Source: Plicaturopsis crispa FD-325 SS-3 (lineage: Eukaryota; Basidiomycota; Agaricomycetes; Amylocorticiales; Amylocorticiaceae). Taken from it: 64,000 nucleotides of DNA. Shown here piece after piece: positions 21,187-31,704 of the stretch. The translations under genes and the position numbers were made by a program. Where the stretch lies: assembly GCA_000827205.1 (NCBI GenBank), contig KN832554.1, forward strand, positions 1,238,345 through 1,302,344, given 5' to 3'. The stretch's first letter is position 1, and each line of letters opens with the position of its first letter. The notes below the pieces were generated by a model that saw only the letters and a list, made by a program, of their open reading frames with translations, had not been told where the DNA came from and made no database searches.

Positions 21187-22534
21187 ATGCCCGCAATCAA
21201 ATCAAACAAGTCCGTTCGTTGCCTCGGCTTCCCATTTCCCGCTGCCCTGCTAATTTCAGCGGCTTAAGGGGCAAGAAACGCGCACTCGAGGAGACACCGC
21301 CAATCAAGAAACGTGCGTCCGTCTCATTGCTGAAGATATAATTACTGACTTCTACTCAGCTAAACGGGCAGAAACCAAACCGTGCCCCGTATGCAAGGAA
21401 CCCATACCCATCCGCCTCCTCCACGCGCACTCCGTCCTCGAGCTCCAACGCGTCGACGACATCATCAAGTCCGTCGGGTCCACCGAGGTCCTCGACGATG
21501 ACCGCGAAGAGGGGTGAGTCTCACGTTTATTTCTCAGTTTCCCTCCTGACCACGCCCTGGCAGCCCAAGCACCAAAACCCGCCGCTCAGCACTCAAAGCG
21601 CGCACCTCCCTCCGCGCCATGCACCCGCGCAACGGCACCGCAACCGACACGCACCTCCTCCACGCCATCAAGCGCCGCCGCAAGCTCCGCCACGCCCGCC
21701 TCCGCTTCCACGACGACGATCATGACGAGGGGCATTTACGAGACGCGGAGATGGTGTGCCCGGTGTGCATGCAGGTCGTGAGGGGCGACACGGACGTCGC
21801 CGAGGCGCACATCGACGCGTGTTTGGCGCACGCGAGCAGGGAGGAAGAGGAGGGGGAGATGCATCTCAGCGTCTTGGATGGCGTGAATGTCCGAGGTGAG
21901 TGCCCAATCTATCGCACCGGGCCGCGTATGAACGTCACACAGGAACGGGGTTCGACACGCGGAATCGGGACGAGCAGGACGTCGAGGACGAGGTGGACAT
22001 TGACGGGGACGACGAGGCCGTGTTCGGGGATGCCCAGTTCACGGAGGGAGACATCCTCGGGCTCCCGTCGTTTGGGGAGGATGATGCGACCGGGTCGACG
22101 CTACGCGATTTAGTCGCCAAGGGCAAGGTCGTGACACGGGAGGGCGTGAAAGCAAAGATAGAGGAGGTCATGGGCCTGGGCGATGCAGACCGGATGGACC
22201 TCGCCATCCTCACCGCGCGGCGAAACAACGATACCCCCGGCTTACTCCTCGCGCTCGAGAACAAGATCAAACAACTCGTGCGTCCTCTCCACCTTAAACT
22301 CCCCTCACACATTAACCTGATCACACCCGTTCACAGGAATCCATGCGCATCTCCTCCACCACGTCCCTCCTCTGCCGCATCTGCCTCGACCCGTACACAG
22401 AACCCACCGCCAGCACCGGCTGCTGGCACACCTGCTGCCGCGAGTGCTGGCTCCGCTGTCTCGGCTCGACCAAGCTGTGTCCGATATGTAAGCGCATTAC
22501 GGCGGCGACGGAGTTGCGGAGGGTGTTTTTATGA
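21187..22534 (+). CDS. RNF220-like RING-type E3 ubiquitin ligase, copy 3 (complete)
   Basis: Same exon pattern and domains as copy 2: CPVCKEPIPIRLLHAH, CPVCMQVVRGDTDVAEAHID, the acidic VDIDGDDEAVFGDAQFTEGD, and the terminal RING CRICLDPY/CWHTCC/CPICKRI. It ends ELRRVFL where the others end ELRRVYL. It lacks four residues of copy 2 near the N-terminus and two near TATDTHLLHAIKRRR. All introns keep GT..AG, and the frame is intact throughout, so this copy is likely functional. It is the last gene of the array: homology between units stops shortly after its stop codon. Confidence 0.85.
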
Positions 22535-22612
22535 GGACTTAGAGTGCATTTATGATTTATGATGTGTTTTTGTTTTTGTTTTGTACTTTGCTTTGCTTTG
22601 AAACTTGCTGTC
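21187..22612. repeat. Tandem segmental unit 3 (gene only)
   Basis: Matches units 1 and 2 up to the pyrimidine/TTG-rich 3' flank (about 22610), then diverges. A 20-bp patch at about 23255-23275 again resembles the unit flank at 862-880. Confidence 0.6.
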
Positions 22613-24175
22613 TCATCACCAAGGAGACTCGAGTCGCGCAGGTTTAGCCAGACCCGAAGTCGGCGGCGGAGCCCGCAGAAAAGACATCGGATTGGCGTGT
22701 GCACGGTCTAGTATACTACGAATACATGACAATGCCGACGAACAGAGCCTGGAGAGGAGGGAGAGGGGGCAGGTAGCGCGCGAATGCAAACGGCTGAAAT
22801 GCGATAGCTAGGAAGACGCAGAAGGAAATCGTCAGGGACGAAAGCGACGAAAAGCAAAGAAACGCACCTGGAGAGACACAGAGAAAAATCGTCAGGGACG
22901 AAAGCGACGAAGGACCTTTAGGTACTACAAGTGAGATATGAAAAGGGGAAGCCTATATAACGCGGAAGCGGAGTGACGAAGGGTACAGCTCCCCGCCGGT
23001 CTCGACGCCAAACAGGGCAAGGCCGCCGTCATGGTCAGAAAGGAGTGATGTGATCTCTAGCTCGCGCGGGGCGTACACAGACTGACATAAGATACGGGTG
23101 GAGAGGCAGAGGACTGGAAGCGCGCGGGCATGCACAGACCACCCGGCTAGCGAAGAGAGGCCACAGAAAGGAAACGGATCTGAGTCGCGCGAAGCGTACA
23201 CAGACCGTAGCGTGAAGGGCGCGGTAGACTTCTGTAAATAAACTTCAAAGTCGATTTATTTACTATCACTGCTAGAAGAAATTCGTCAGCGTTTGTATCA
23301 TTGGACCGGGGGGAGAGGACAGGATGGGAGAAGGAGGCTCATATCTGGCCTTGTCATGTCCGCATTTCGGGACGCCTGCGTAAACCAGCATATATATGCG
23401 GTTACAGCAGACGCTTGCGCTGCACATGCATAGGGAATGCACAGGGATCGGAACGCTCGCAAGAGCGTTACCACGACATATATAATCACAGCCGCAAACG
23501 AGTAAGTATTATAATTATAACTCACCTTACGGGGCCTGCACGCTGACTGACACGCGTCACGCTGAAAACTAGGATGAGTGTGTTTGCTTCATTGAAAGAT
23601 GGGGATGATATCGGCATTAGGAGATGTCTAGTATATACATGGCCAAACGATGCGGAGGAAAGCGTTCATGCAAGTGGGCTAATCAACCTATAGTGTAGGT
23701 GGTCAGACGTGTGCGTGTGTCAAGGGCGTGCATAGAACGTACTTGATGAGAGAAGGCTGGGGACTACTCCGCGTGAATCCGACGTAGATGATGAGTGGTA
23801 TCCAGGCATAGTGGAGGACCGTCTGTGAGAGGTAATAGTGCATTCAGCGCAAGTCAGACGCATGGGGGCTGCAAACATACGCGGCCAATGTCAACAGCCT
23901 TCGTGATTCTCTCCTGTTACAATAGTTAGAACTCGCCGTGCAGCACAAAACGAGACCAGAGACGCACCTTTGTCTCTTCAGAGGGCATGATGACCTTGTT
24001 TTTTTTTCGACTTTTACAAGTAGTAGGTGGACGTGGAAAGCGACTGAAGGACTGGCGCAAAATCGAGCAGGCGCGGCGCACGTGGCGGCAACTGCCGAAC
24101 TTTTTCAGTCGCTCCCTCCGAAACTTGCTCTAACTAATCTTACTTAAATCCAAGCACCGTACCCGCCCACAAAAA
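22613..24175. other. 1.56-kb gene-free flank of the array
   Basis: No gene recognised. A 25-bp direct repeat (AAATCGTCAGGGACGAAAGC plus GACGA) occurs at 22826-22850 and 22886-22910. A GCGTACACAGAC motif recurs at 23070 and 23187. The right end presumably holds the eIF3f promoter. Confidence 0.5.
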
Positions 24176-25394
24176 ATGTCGTTAGGCCCATCCTCCTCGG
24201 CCGTCCACATCCAAAATGCGTCCCCGGGCACAAACGCACCGCCAGGGTACGTGCGCACAAAAAGATCGACCTCATGAACCGATTTTCATCTATACCTACT
24301 TACCGTAATATCGCAATAATAGGCGGACGCCCTCGAGCGTAACGATCCACCCCGTCGCGCTATTCTCCATCCTCGACCACTACCTGCGGCGCACGGACGC
24401 ACAGGCCCGCGTGATCGGGACGCTGCTCGGCACGCGCAGCGCGGACGGGAGCGAGGTGGACGTGCGCTCGTCGTTCGCGGTGCTGCATAGCGAGACGGAC
24501 GAGCAGGTCGCGGTCGATATGGAGTACCACCGCACGATGTACGAGCTCCATCATAAGGTCGCGCCGAAGGAGGTTATCGTTGGGTGGTAAGTGTTTTGCT
24601 CGATGTGGCTTGTGATGGATCGGGGTATGCTGATTTCTTTGCAATAGGTACTCGACAGGGTCGAATTTGAATACGTATTCTGCGCTCATCCAAAACTTCT
24701 ACTCGCAAGAGACTGCACCTCATCAGGCGATCCATGTCGCACTGAACACCGGCGTCGAACAGGGAGAACAGGCCGGTGTTAAAGCATTCGTCAGGTGCGC
24801 AGAGATACGATCGTCCCAAAAATGCAACTACTAAATTTCTATATAGTTCGCCAGTAGGCGTCTTCCCCAAACCCGAAAACTGTGTCTTTGTTCCTATACC
24901 TTGCGAGCTCCGATTCCACGAAGCAGAGCGCAGTGGCAGTACGTGCTCGCCACCGTCGTGCCATCTCCATTCCCCTAACTTTTTTTCCATTCCATCAGTC
25001 GATCTCCTGACAAAGACAGCCTCCCTCACGCCATCCACGTCGTCCCAGCCCGTGACCGACCTCGAGATCCTCCAAACCTCCATCGAAGCCGTCTCGGAGA
25101 TGCTCGATCGCGTGTTGGCGTACGTACGCGGTGTGCTCTCCGGCGAGACGAAGGGTGATGCGGCGGTCGGGCGGTATCTGATGGACACCTTCGGCTCGAG
25201 CACGGAAGATCTCGAAAAGGGCGGCTTCAACGCAAGTCTGCAGGTACGCCTTACACGCCACACTCTGTCACCTTCTATATGGTTGTTAATGCGGTGTACA
25301 TCGGCAGGATACACTCATGATATCGTACCTCGCGAACCTGGTGCGCGCACAGGCGGAGGTATCGTCTCGGCTGGCACTCGTCACTGCACCATAA
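24176..25394 (+). CDS. Eukaryotic translation initiation factor 3 subunit F
   Basis: Subunit F of the eIF3 scaffold, which acts in the cytoplasm in 40S recruitment. Exons: 24176-24246, 24323-24586, 24648-24794, 24847-24938, 24999-25243 and 25308-25394, all GT..AG. The MPN domain starts at about residue 27 ([18 protein letters not shown], then [18 protein letters not shown] and [18 protein letters not shown]), matching eIF3f closely. The WYSTGSNLN segment keeps the fold, but the JAMM metal-binding H-x-H pattern is absent, as expected for this non-catalytic MPN subunit. The C-terminal part ([20 protein letters not shown]) is the usual helical region. The stop lies 44 bp from the stop of the convergent UreF gene. 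Only the first exon, a Ser/Pro-rich leader, is poorly conserved. Confidence 0.93.
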
Positions 25395-25438
25395 TTTCCA
25401 TGTTGTACTACCCATGTTTTCACTATCCATATACGGTG

Positions 25439-26289
25439 CTAGCTGTTGAATATGCGCGAATGCTGCAAGTCGTGTCGCGCGGCGAGGATCTCGCCCAGCG
25501 GCCAGGTCGTCGCAGGGCCCTCGGTCGTTTCGTCGAAGTGCGCTGGTGGGCGCAGGATCCCGGTCCGCAGGGCTTTGCACCTGGCCAATTCGCGCTGCAC
25601 TAGCGGTTTCACGGCGTGGAGGAGGATTTGTTGGGCACCGTAAGGGCCCAGTGTATTCAATCGCACGGACGCAGAAAGCAGGCTGCGGGCGTGCAGAAAG
25701 AGATGTAGATACTGTGAGCGTTCTACAAGCGCCGATTTAGTTCCTTGCTATGGATCGCGAGAGGTTCTGACGCACCCAACGATAGACCCAATGCGCCTGT
25801 GAGCACTCCCCAACAGAGAGGCAGATGACCGTGCGTCTCTTCCTTCCGTACCATCAGCTTCAGTCGGTCGACCAATCCACCGATCTCAGCATCCTTTCCT
25901 TGCCCCGTTTTCATGGCTGGTGGACGCGAAAATCCCTTCGAAAACAGGTTCAGGAGGGCAACACCTTGAGACTTGGAAGCGCGTTTCGCGACATGATTAA
26001 GGGTCATCGTTTCGTAAAGCTCATCCAGCGCCTTCAGATCGGAAAGCGTAGCCTCCGGACCAGCCTCCTCCAGCCGTTCTACCGCGAGGTGCGCGTCGGA
26101 TGCAAAAGGCAGGGCGCTGCGCGCGTATGTTGCGAGGCTGTCGCGCACGAAACTGGTAGTGAAGTCCTGTTGAGCAGCGGTGAAGCCATGCTTGACATAA
26201 GACTCGAGGCCATTACTGGCTACAAAAGCGCCCGTGGGCAGGTTCGAGTCGGAGAGCAGCAGGAGAATATACGTCTCGTCGTCGTCCAT
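25439..26289 (-). CDS. Urease accessory protein UreF
   Basis: UreF acts with UreD and UreG to load nickel into urease in the cytosol. There are two exons: 26289-25776 and 25722-25439, joined across a 53-bp intron (GTGCGT..CACTAAAT..TTGTAG) that restores the conserved LSLERSQYLHLFLHAR. Family features are the N-terminal LLLLSDSNLPTGAFVASNGLES (the UreF start segment with LPxGxFxxSxGLE), the central helical region, and the C-terminal SASVRLNTLGPYGAQQIL. The lengths fit a fungal UreF of about 265 residues. It is divergent from the AFG1 gene with 237 bp between start codons. No other urease gene is in the window. Confidence 0.93.
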
Positions 26290-26526
26290 AACAGTGAGCA
26301 GGCACTTTTTCGCGCTTTCAATATGGGCACTGGCCGCGGTTATCTGCCTTTAGAGTCGGCGGCAGCGGGACTCGGCAATTGATGCGCCGGATTACCGGAC
26401 CCCTACGTCGTCAGCCAATAATTGTGGCCGAGATTTATTTCATTTTCTATCCTTGTTTCTCCGTTCGGTGACGCTTGCACTGACTGGCGCTGGGTGCTAC
26501 AGGGGGCATCTCAAGGACTACATACT

Positions 26527-28426
26527 ATGAAGGCAGCCTACGGGCGTGTCATCCTACAGGCATCGCACCGTCGACTGCGCTCGCCAGCAACTACCGCACA
26601 TCTACTCCGAATCAAGTCTTGTACAACCTATACAGGCCCCCGGCGCACACTATCTACCCGCGGAAGGGCATCAAACTCCTCCCTTGCGTACCAGAAACAG
26701 TCCCCGTCCGACGCAGAGGCTTCCAGCGCGGCACATGAGCCCGCGGACTCGAGCACCGATACTGCGGAAGGCGAGCATAAAACGACTAAAGCTTCAGAGT
26801 AGACGAGCTTACAGAAATATCTAGATAGCCCTCTGAAACGATACCATGGCCTCATAAATTCTGGCGCAATACGCGGCGATGAGCACCAAACGCGAATTAT
26901 CCAGAAGCTGCAGAATCTGCACGACCAGCTGAAGGCCTACGAACCCCCGCCGATCCCCAGCAAGCCGGACCAGAATGGCATCGTAAGCCATAAACCTGCC
27001 CTGCCGGAACTCCTCTGACGCATCCCCCACGCAGTTCTCGCGCCTTTTCTCGCGCGCAGCGCCGACTCCGGCACTGGACGTAGCGTCCGTTCCGCGCGGC
27101 CTCTATCTGTACGGTGACGTCGGCACGGGCAAGACAATGCTTATGGACATGTTCTACCAGACGCTGCCGCCGTCGATCAAGCGTAAGCGGCGCGTGCACT
27201 TCCACGCCTTCATGATCGACGTGCACAAGCGCGTACACGCGGTCAATGTGTCGCGCGGGTATGTCGGCGGGGACCAGGTGCTAGAAGTTGCCAGGCAGCT
27301 GGCGGCTGATGCATACATATTGTGTTTCGACGAGTTCCAGGTGCGTTCGGCTGCTGGCGTGCCGCTGGGAGGAACCGTGATTGAATCGGGTTTAGGTGAC
27401 GGATATTAGTGACGCGATGATACTAAAACGGCTCATTGGAAGTCTGCTGGACTTTGGAGTCGTATGCGTGTTCACCTCGAAGTAGGCGCTATACGTGTTT
27501 CTTATTCAAGGCCGTCGCTGACCTCTGCATCCGCAGTCGACATCCAGACGAGCTGTACAAGAACGGCATCCAGCGATCGAGTTTCATCCCGACAATCGAG
27601 CTGCTCAAGACCCGCTTTGACGTGACAGACCTCGATTCGGGCACTGGTGCGATCGGTCCCGCCGGCCTCGAGACGCAATGAATTAACGCTGCTTTCACTA
27701 GATTACCGTCGCATACCGCGCGCGCTTTCCAATGTGTACTATTCTCCCCTCAACGAGGAGACGCGTGCGGAGATCGACAAGCTCTTCACGTCGTTTACGG
27801 ACGACCCCGCTGACCCCGTTGTCCACAACCATGCGTTGCACTTTTGGGGTCGCAAGCTTCTCGTGCCAGAATCTACGAGCAAAGTCGCGCGATTTACTTT
27901 CCACGACCTGTGCGAGAACGCGCTTAGTGCGGCGGACTACCTGGAGGTGACGAAAACTTACGAGACTTTGTTCGTGACGGATGTACCGAAGATGGGCTAT
28001 GGCGAGAAAGACATGGTGCGTTCCGCTGAAGATGTTGATTAAGAGAGGTTGCGGACGCTCATATTCTCATTCAACAGGCACGACGGTTCATCACATTCAT
28101 CGATGGTAAGATATCTCAGCACACTGTCGATCAAACGTAGCTAACGATTTCTGTTTCTCTCACTAGCGTGCTACGAGAGCAAGACGAAACTCTTCGTCTC
28201 TTCCGAGGTGCCCATATTCAAGATATTTGCCGACGACCAGCACGGCTCGCGACCGGTGTCGCACCATATGCGGAGTATGATGGATGACCTCGGGCTGCCC
28301 TCAGATGTCGTGGGCTCGAGCACACTCTTCACGATGGACGAGGAGGTGTTTGCGTTCGCTCGTGCGTGCTCGCGGCTCATCGAGATGGGCAGCCAGGAGT
28401 GGGCGGCCACTGCTGGGGGACGGTAG
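26527..28426 (+). CDS. AFG1-like (LACE1) mitochondrial AAA-type ATPase
   Basis: Member of the AFG1/LACE1 P-loop ATPase family of the mitochondrial inner membrane, involved in protein quality control of respiratory-chain subunits. The first exon is Arg/Ser/Thr-rich and could be a mitochondrial presequence. The conserved part begins [20 protein letters not shown] and carries Walker [10 protein letters not shown] (about 27114), Walker B ILCFDEFQ (about 27317), the sensor-like [16 protein letters not shown], and the end [10 protein letters not shown]. Introns are clear at 26980-27034, 27340-27396, 27484-27536, 27647-27697, 28015-28077 and 28105-28167. One problem: a TAG at 26800-26802 lies in frame between presequence and core. 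A branch-site-like CGACTAAA and CTTACAG at 26784-26814 suggest an intron there, but I cannot place its donor. Confidence 0.88.
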
Positions 28427-28661
28427 AGAGTTGGACACTTGTCACAGATATTTCAGTGGAGGAGGATATCTTTTCGCATGTAACTGCTTTGTATAACATC
28501 ATATTAATCTACTCACTCTTGCACTCTGAGCATGTTAGTGTGATGTATCCCACTCTTAGTTCTTAGGCGAGCTGCACGTTCGAAGTGGTTTTAATTGTAC
28601 ATTTGCTTTGAACTTCATCCTACACCACATGGTCCGTATGTCCCTTGTCAACTAGGATGCT

Positions 28662-29271
28662 CTAGATGCCCGAAAGACCCTTGCCCTTGTTGTCCACTAC
28701 ACCACTCCCCCGTGCTGCGTTCAAGGTGGCGAAACCGCCGCTCGCAATTCCATCGCCTGCTTGTGGGCTGCCCTTCTTGAGAAGGATTTCGATGACGTCG
28801 ATGTCTTTCGACGTCCCGAAGACAGTGTCAAGTTGTTGTTTCGAGGGCTTCCCGAGGATGCCCTGTGTGCCTTGACCGGAGTGGAATACTTGGAAAGCTG
28901 TAATGGCGGTTTAGGATCACAACGCCTAAGAAAAATATGTAAGACTCACAGTCAACTACATCTGCTAATGGGATGGTGCTGCACACAAACAAGTTAGAAA
29001 GAGAATGTGAGAACACTGGTGAGTGCATTTACGTGTCTAAAACAAGTGGCTATCAGTAAACCTCGACGATCAAGTACAATCGCACGCGCTGCTCACCTCC
29101 GTCTTTCCATTTCTTGTACTGTAGAGACAAAGAGACGCGTCAGCGTCGACATCCAAGGCATCGTGTGCGGAATCGAGAGCCACATACCTCCTCCGGGTTT
29201 ACGATCGCGATGAACTCGTCTGTCGACTGCGAGTCGGGCTTGTATACGACTTTCGTGAGTGATTTGACCAT
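28662..29271 (-). CDS. RTC3-like SBDS-domain protein with a 4-nt microexon
   Basis: Small protein of the SBDS N-terminal (FYSH) fold like yeast Rtc3/YHR087W, linked to RNA metabolism. Predicted exons (minus): 29271-29188, 29118-29097, 29036-29033, 28978-28950 and 28897-28662. They encode MVKSLTKVVYKPDSQSTDEF, IAIVNPEEYKKWKDGDTTIP, LADVVDSFQVFHSGQGTQGI and LGKPSKQQL, then on to GLSGI. The third exon is only four bases (ACAC) between TTTTAG and GTAAAT. Skipping it would break the frame, while including it gives KDGDTTIPLADVVD, as I recall for relatives. Introns of 50-70 bp flank it, with branch-like CTGATAG and CTAAC. Without RNA data the microexon remains a prediction. Confidence 0.85.
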
Positions 29272-29699
29272 TGTTTCAGATGTAGAGTGCGTGTGATGGT
29301 GGTGGATGCGGAGAAACGGGGGGAAATATTGAAGAACCTGGGCGCGTTTGCTGTGGACTTTATACGAAACGCAAAAGGGTATGACGTCGTGCCAGCGTCG
29401 CACTGGAGCCGTCCAGAACTTAGCCGGTGGCGCAACCTGCACGCGACCGCTTTCCTTTGTCTGATCTCTTTCTTTCGCTGCCGTGCGCTACCGTGTTTGA
29501 CGTGTCTTGACTCCTGCGACCACATGCTCGTTCACTAAATTCTCATGTAAAGGGCCTTGTAGGTCCCATGCAATCTTTGAGACAGCAGAATACTGACGCG
29601 CACGTCCAAAGATATCGTTACAACCGTTGGGACCACTCGATCATCAGCGAAGTGGAAGTCATTCTCTACGCGTTTTCGTGACCAGCATTCCGATTCAAA
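29272..29699. promoter_or_regulatory. Divergent promoter region between RTC3-like and F-box genes
   Basis: 428 bp with no gene. It must hold promoters for both flanking genes. A TATACGAAACGC-like stretch is at about 29361. No specific factor site is recognised. Confidence 0.4.
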
Positions 29700-31301
29700 A
29701 TGACACAAGACGTACACCAACTCGCGCTGGACGACGTCAATGCTTTGGGTCAACCCGAGGTCCTCGAAGACGCGCGCCGGTGGATCAAAGACGGGGTGGC
29801 AGAGCACAAAGCCTCTTTACGCTCGTGCAACTCGAAGATGAACGCCCTGGCGCCAATCTCGAAGCTTTCGCCAGAGCTCTTGTGTGAGATATTTTCCTGG
29901 TGCTGCTGCCATACGTTTCGTCGGCGCCCGATAAGGGTATCGCACGTATGCCAATACTGGAGGACGATCGCGATTGGGTACGCGCCGCTATGGAGCACTT
30001 TCCCGGCCAAACACCCTGACTGGACTCGAGAACTACTCGCACGCTCAAAGAGTGCACCCATCGTCTTCGATCTGACGCCTGGACCATGCTACCGCGATCA
30101 CGATTTGCTCGACTCTTCCGGGCTGGTGCTATCGCATCTGTCGAGAATTGCCGACCTTCGCCTCGCCGCCTACCCGTATGCCATGGAGGAACTCTTGAAA
30201 ACATTATCTGGACCAAGCCCGCTTCTTGAAGGACTATATCTCCACGCGGGACGCTTGGAGTCGTTGCTACTTCCTAGACCATTGTGCTCTATCATCACCG
30301 CGAGATTACGCCGCCTCGAGCTTATAGGCGTTGGTCTCGATATCGCATGGGATACGTTGCCTCTCAACAACCTCACATGTTTGACCCTCTGTCTACCGGA
30401 GTCTTCCACGAAGCCCACATTACTCCAACTACTCGATATCCTTGATAAATCGCCTGCCCTATCTGCCTTAGAATTAGGCATCGAAGCATGTCGCCCATCT
30501 CCCGACCCCGATATCGACCACGCGAAGAAAATCGCTCTACCAATGCTCTCTTCTATCAATATAGCACTCTGCGTACACGATTGGAACGCTCTAGCTCGAC
30601 ACATCGAATTTCCTGCGTCCGCCTCCATGAATATAAGTCTATACGTCGACGACCCGGGCGAAATTCCCTTCATCCTACCGAACACCTTGGCAATACGCGA
30701 CAACGAGCGTCATCCGCAGGAGCTACATTGTCTTCGGTTCGGCATGGATGATCATGATGAAGAGCCTTACGTCAAAAGCTGGACGTCCGACGCCATTGAA
30801 GCTGGCAAGTCCCCTTGCATCGATATTGGCTTACAGCCATACCACCGACCTCACTCCGACGATATCCTGGCAAAGCAAGCATTTGTATTTGCAGTATGCC
30901 GCACACTTCCTTTGGCACATCTTTGCCAGATGACCATTGATTGTTCCCTCTCAACATCGCAATGGATTACGCTGCTCCGAAAGTGCCCTTCCGTGGAATG
31001 TATCACGATACGGGATGCGATACCGTCTCTCTACGGGCTCATTGATGCCTTCGATGCAGCTTCCGGGGATTGCGACAACTCTACACCTTTTCTCCCGAGC
31101 CTTTGCCGGATGAACATCATCGGCGTCCAATACGAAATCCCAGGATGGTCCCTGCAACTGGATCAACTTCGCAATGTCTTGAAGACTCGCTCGGACTGTG
31201 GCGTGCCCCTCGAGCTACTGCGTTTCAGAAGATGTCCGCAGTTCAATAGCCGAGCCCTCGTTTCGAGATTTGCAGGCATTGTGCAAAATGTTGAGTGTTA
31301 G
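29700..31301 (+). CDS. F-box-like protein, first of a pair
   Basis: Single-exon gene of 533 codons. The F-box-like domain is at about residues 55-110 (PISKLSPELLCEIFSWCC ... VSHVCQYWRTIAIGYAPLWS). A preceding helix resembles the usual leader of Agaricomycete F-box proteins. The remainder is Leu-rich with many CxxL and LRRLEL-like stretches, plausibly an irregular leucine-rich region for substrate binding, but regular repeats are not obvious. F-box proteins bring substrates to SCF ubiquitin ligases via Skp1. The ATG at 29700 follows a short AT-rich leader. The C-terminus (LRNVLKTRSDCGVPLELLRF) is shared with the next gene, so the two arose by local duplication. Confidence 0.85.
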   Translation: MTQDVHQLALDDVNALGQPEVLEDARRWIKDGVAEHKASLRSCNSKMNALAPISKLSPELLCEIFSWCCCHTFRRRPIRVSHVCQYWRTIAIGYAPLWSTFPAKHPDWTRELLARSKSAPIVFDLTPGPCYRDHDLLDSSGLVLSHLSRIADLRLAAYPYAMEELLKTLSGPSPLLEGLYLHAGRLESLLLPRPLCSIITARLRRLELIGVGLDIAWDTLPLNNLTCLTLCLPESSTKPTLLQLLDILDKSPALSALELGIEACRPSPDPDIDHAKKIALPMLSSINIALCVHDWNALARHIEFPASASMNISLYVDDPGEIPFILPNTLAIRDNERHPQELHCLRFGMDDHDEEPYVKSWTSDAIEAGKSPCIDIGLQPYHRPHSDDILAKQAFVFAVCRTLPLAHLCQMTIDCSLSTSQWITLLRKCPSVECITIRDAIPSLYGLIDAFDAASGDCDNSTPFLPSLCRMNIIGVQYEIPGWSLQLDQLRNVLKTRSDCGVPLELLRFRRCPQFNSRALVSRFAGIVQNVEC

Positions 31302-31704
31302 CGCGCTCACTGTGGGCAGTCTCCCCGCGAGGATGATATCGATACATAGTATTCTACATATCGTAAATGTGTATGTGTACTGCTAGTGTATTTATACAAC
31401 TGTTAACTATTCAAGCTCCATGTACTTGGACCAATGCACTTACGAATCGGAAATAAGTATCTGAAGCCTGCATTCTAATGCCACCCCGATCAGATCTTCG
31501 CCCCCACGTGTCTATACGAGTTGTGGAGAGTTGTGGGTGGCAATTTTGGCGTTGGCCTGCTCGACCTACTTATAATTCCGTACTGCTGTGAGCAGTGCAA
31601 TACTCAACATCTGCACATCATTTGAGGTAAATATTGATTTACACTCGAACTGGACGCGTCGGAGTCGCCGCCGGTACTCAACGTTATGCACCCCTCAGGA
31701 ATCC
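31302..31704. other. Intergenic stretch with a likely 5' UTR intron
   Basis: No gene. TTGAG/GTAAATAT at about 31626 and CCCTCAG/GAATCC at 31698 look like a leader intron of the second F-box gene. Confidence 0.35.

Noticed and set aside
23938-24147. Short plus-strand ORF upstream of eIF3f
   Set aside because: 69 codons with no recognisable domain or support.
24574-25314. 246-codon minus-strand frame across eIF3f
   Set aside because: Overlaps conserved eIF3f exons on the other strand.
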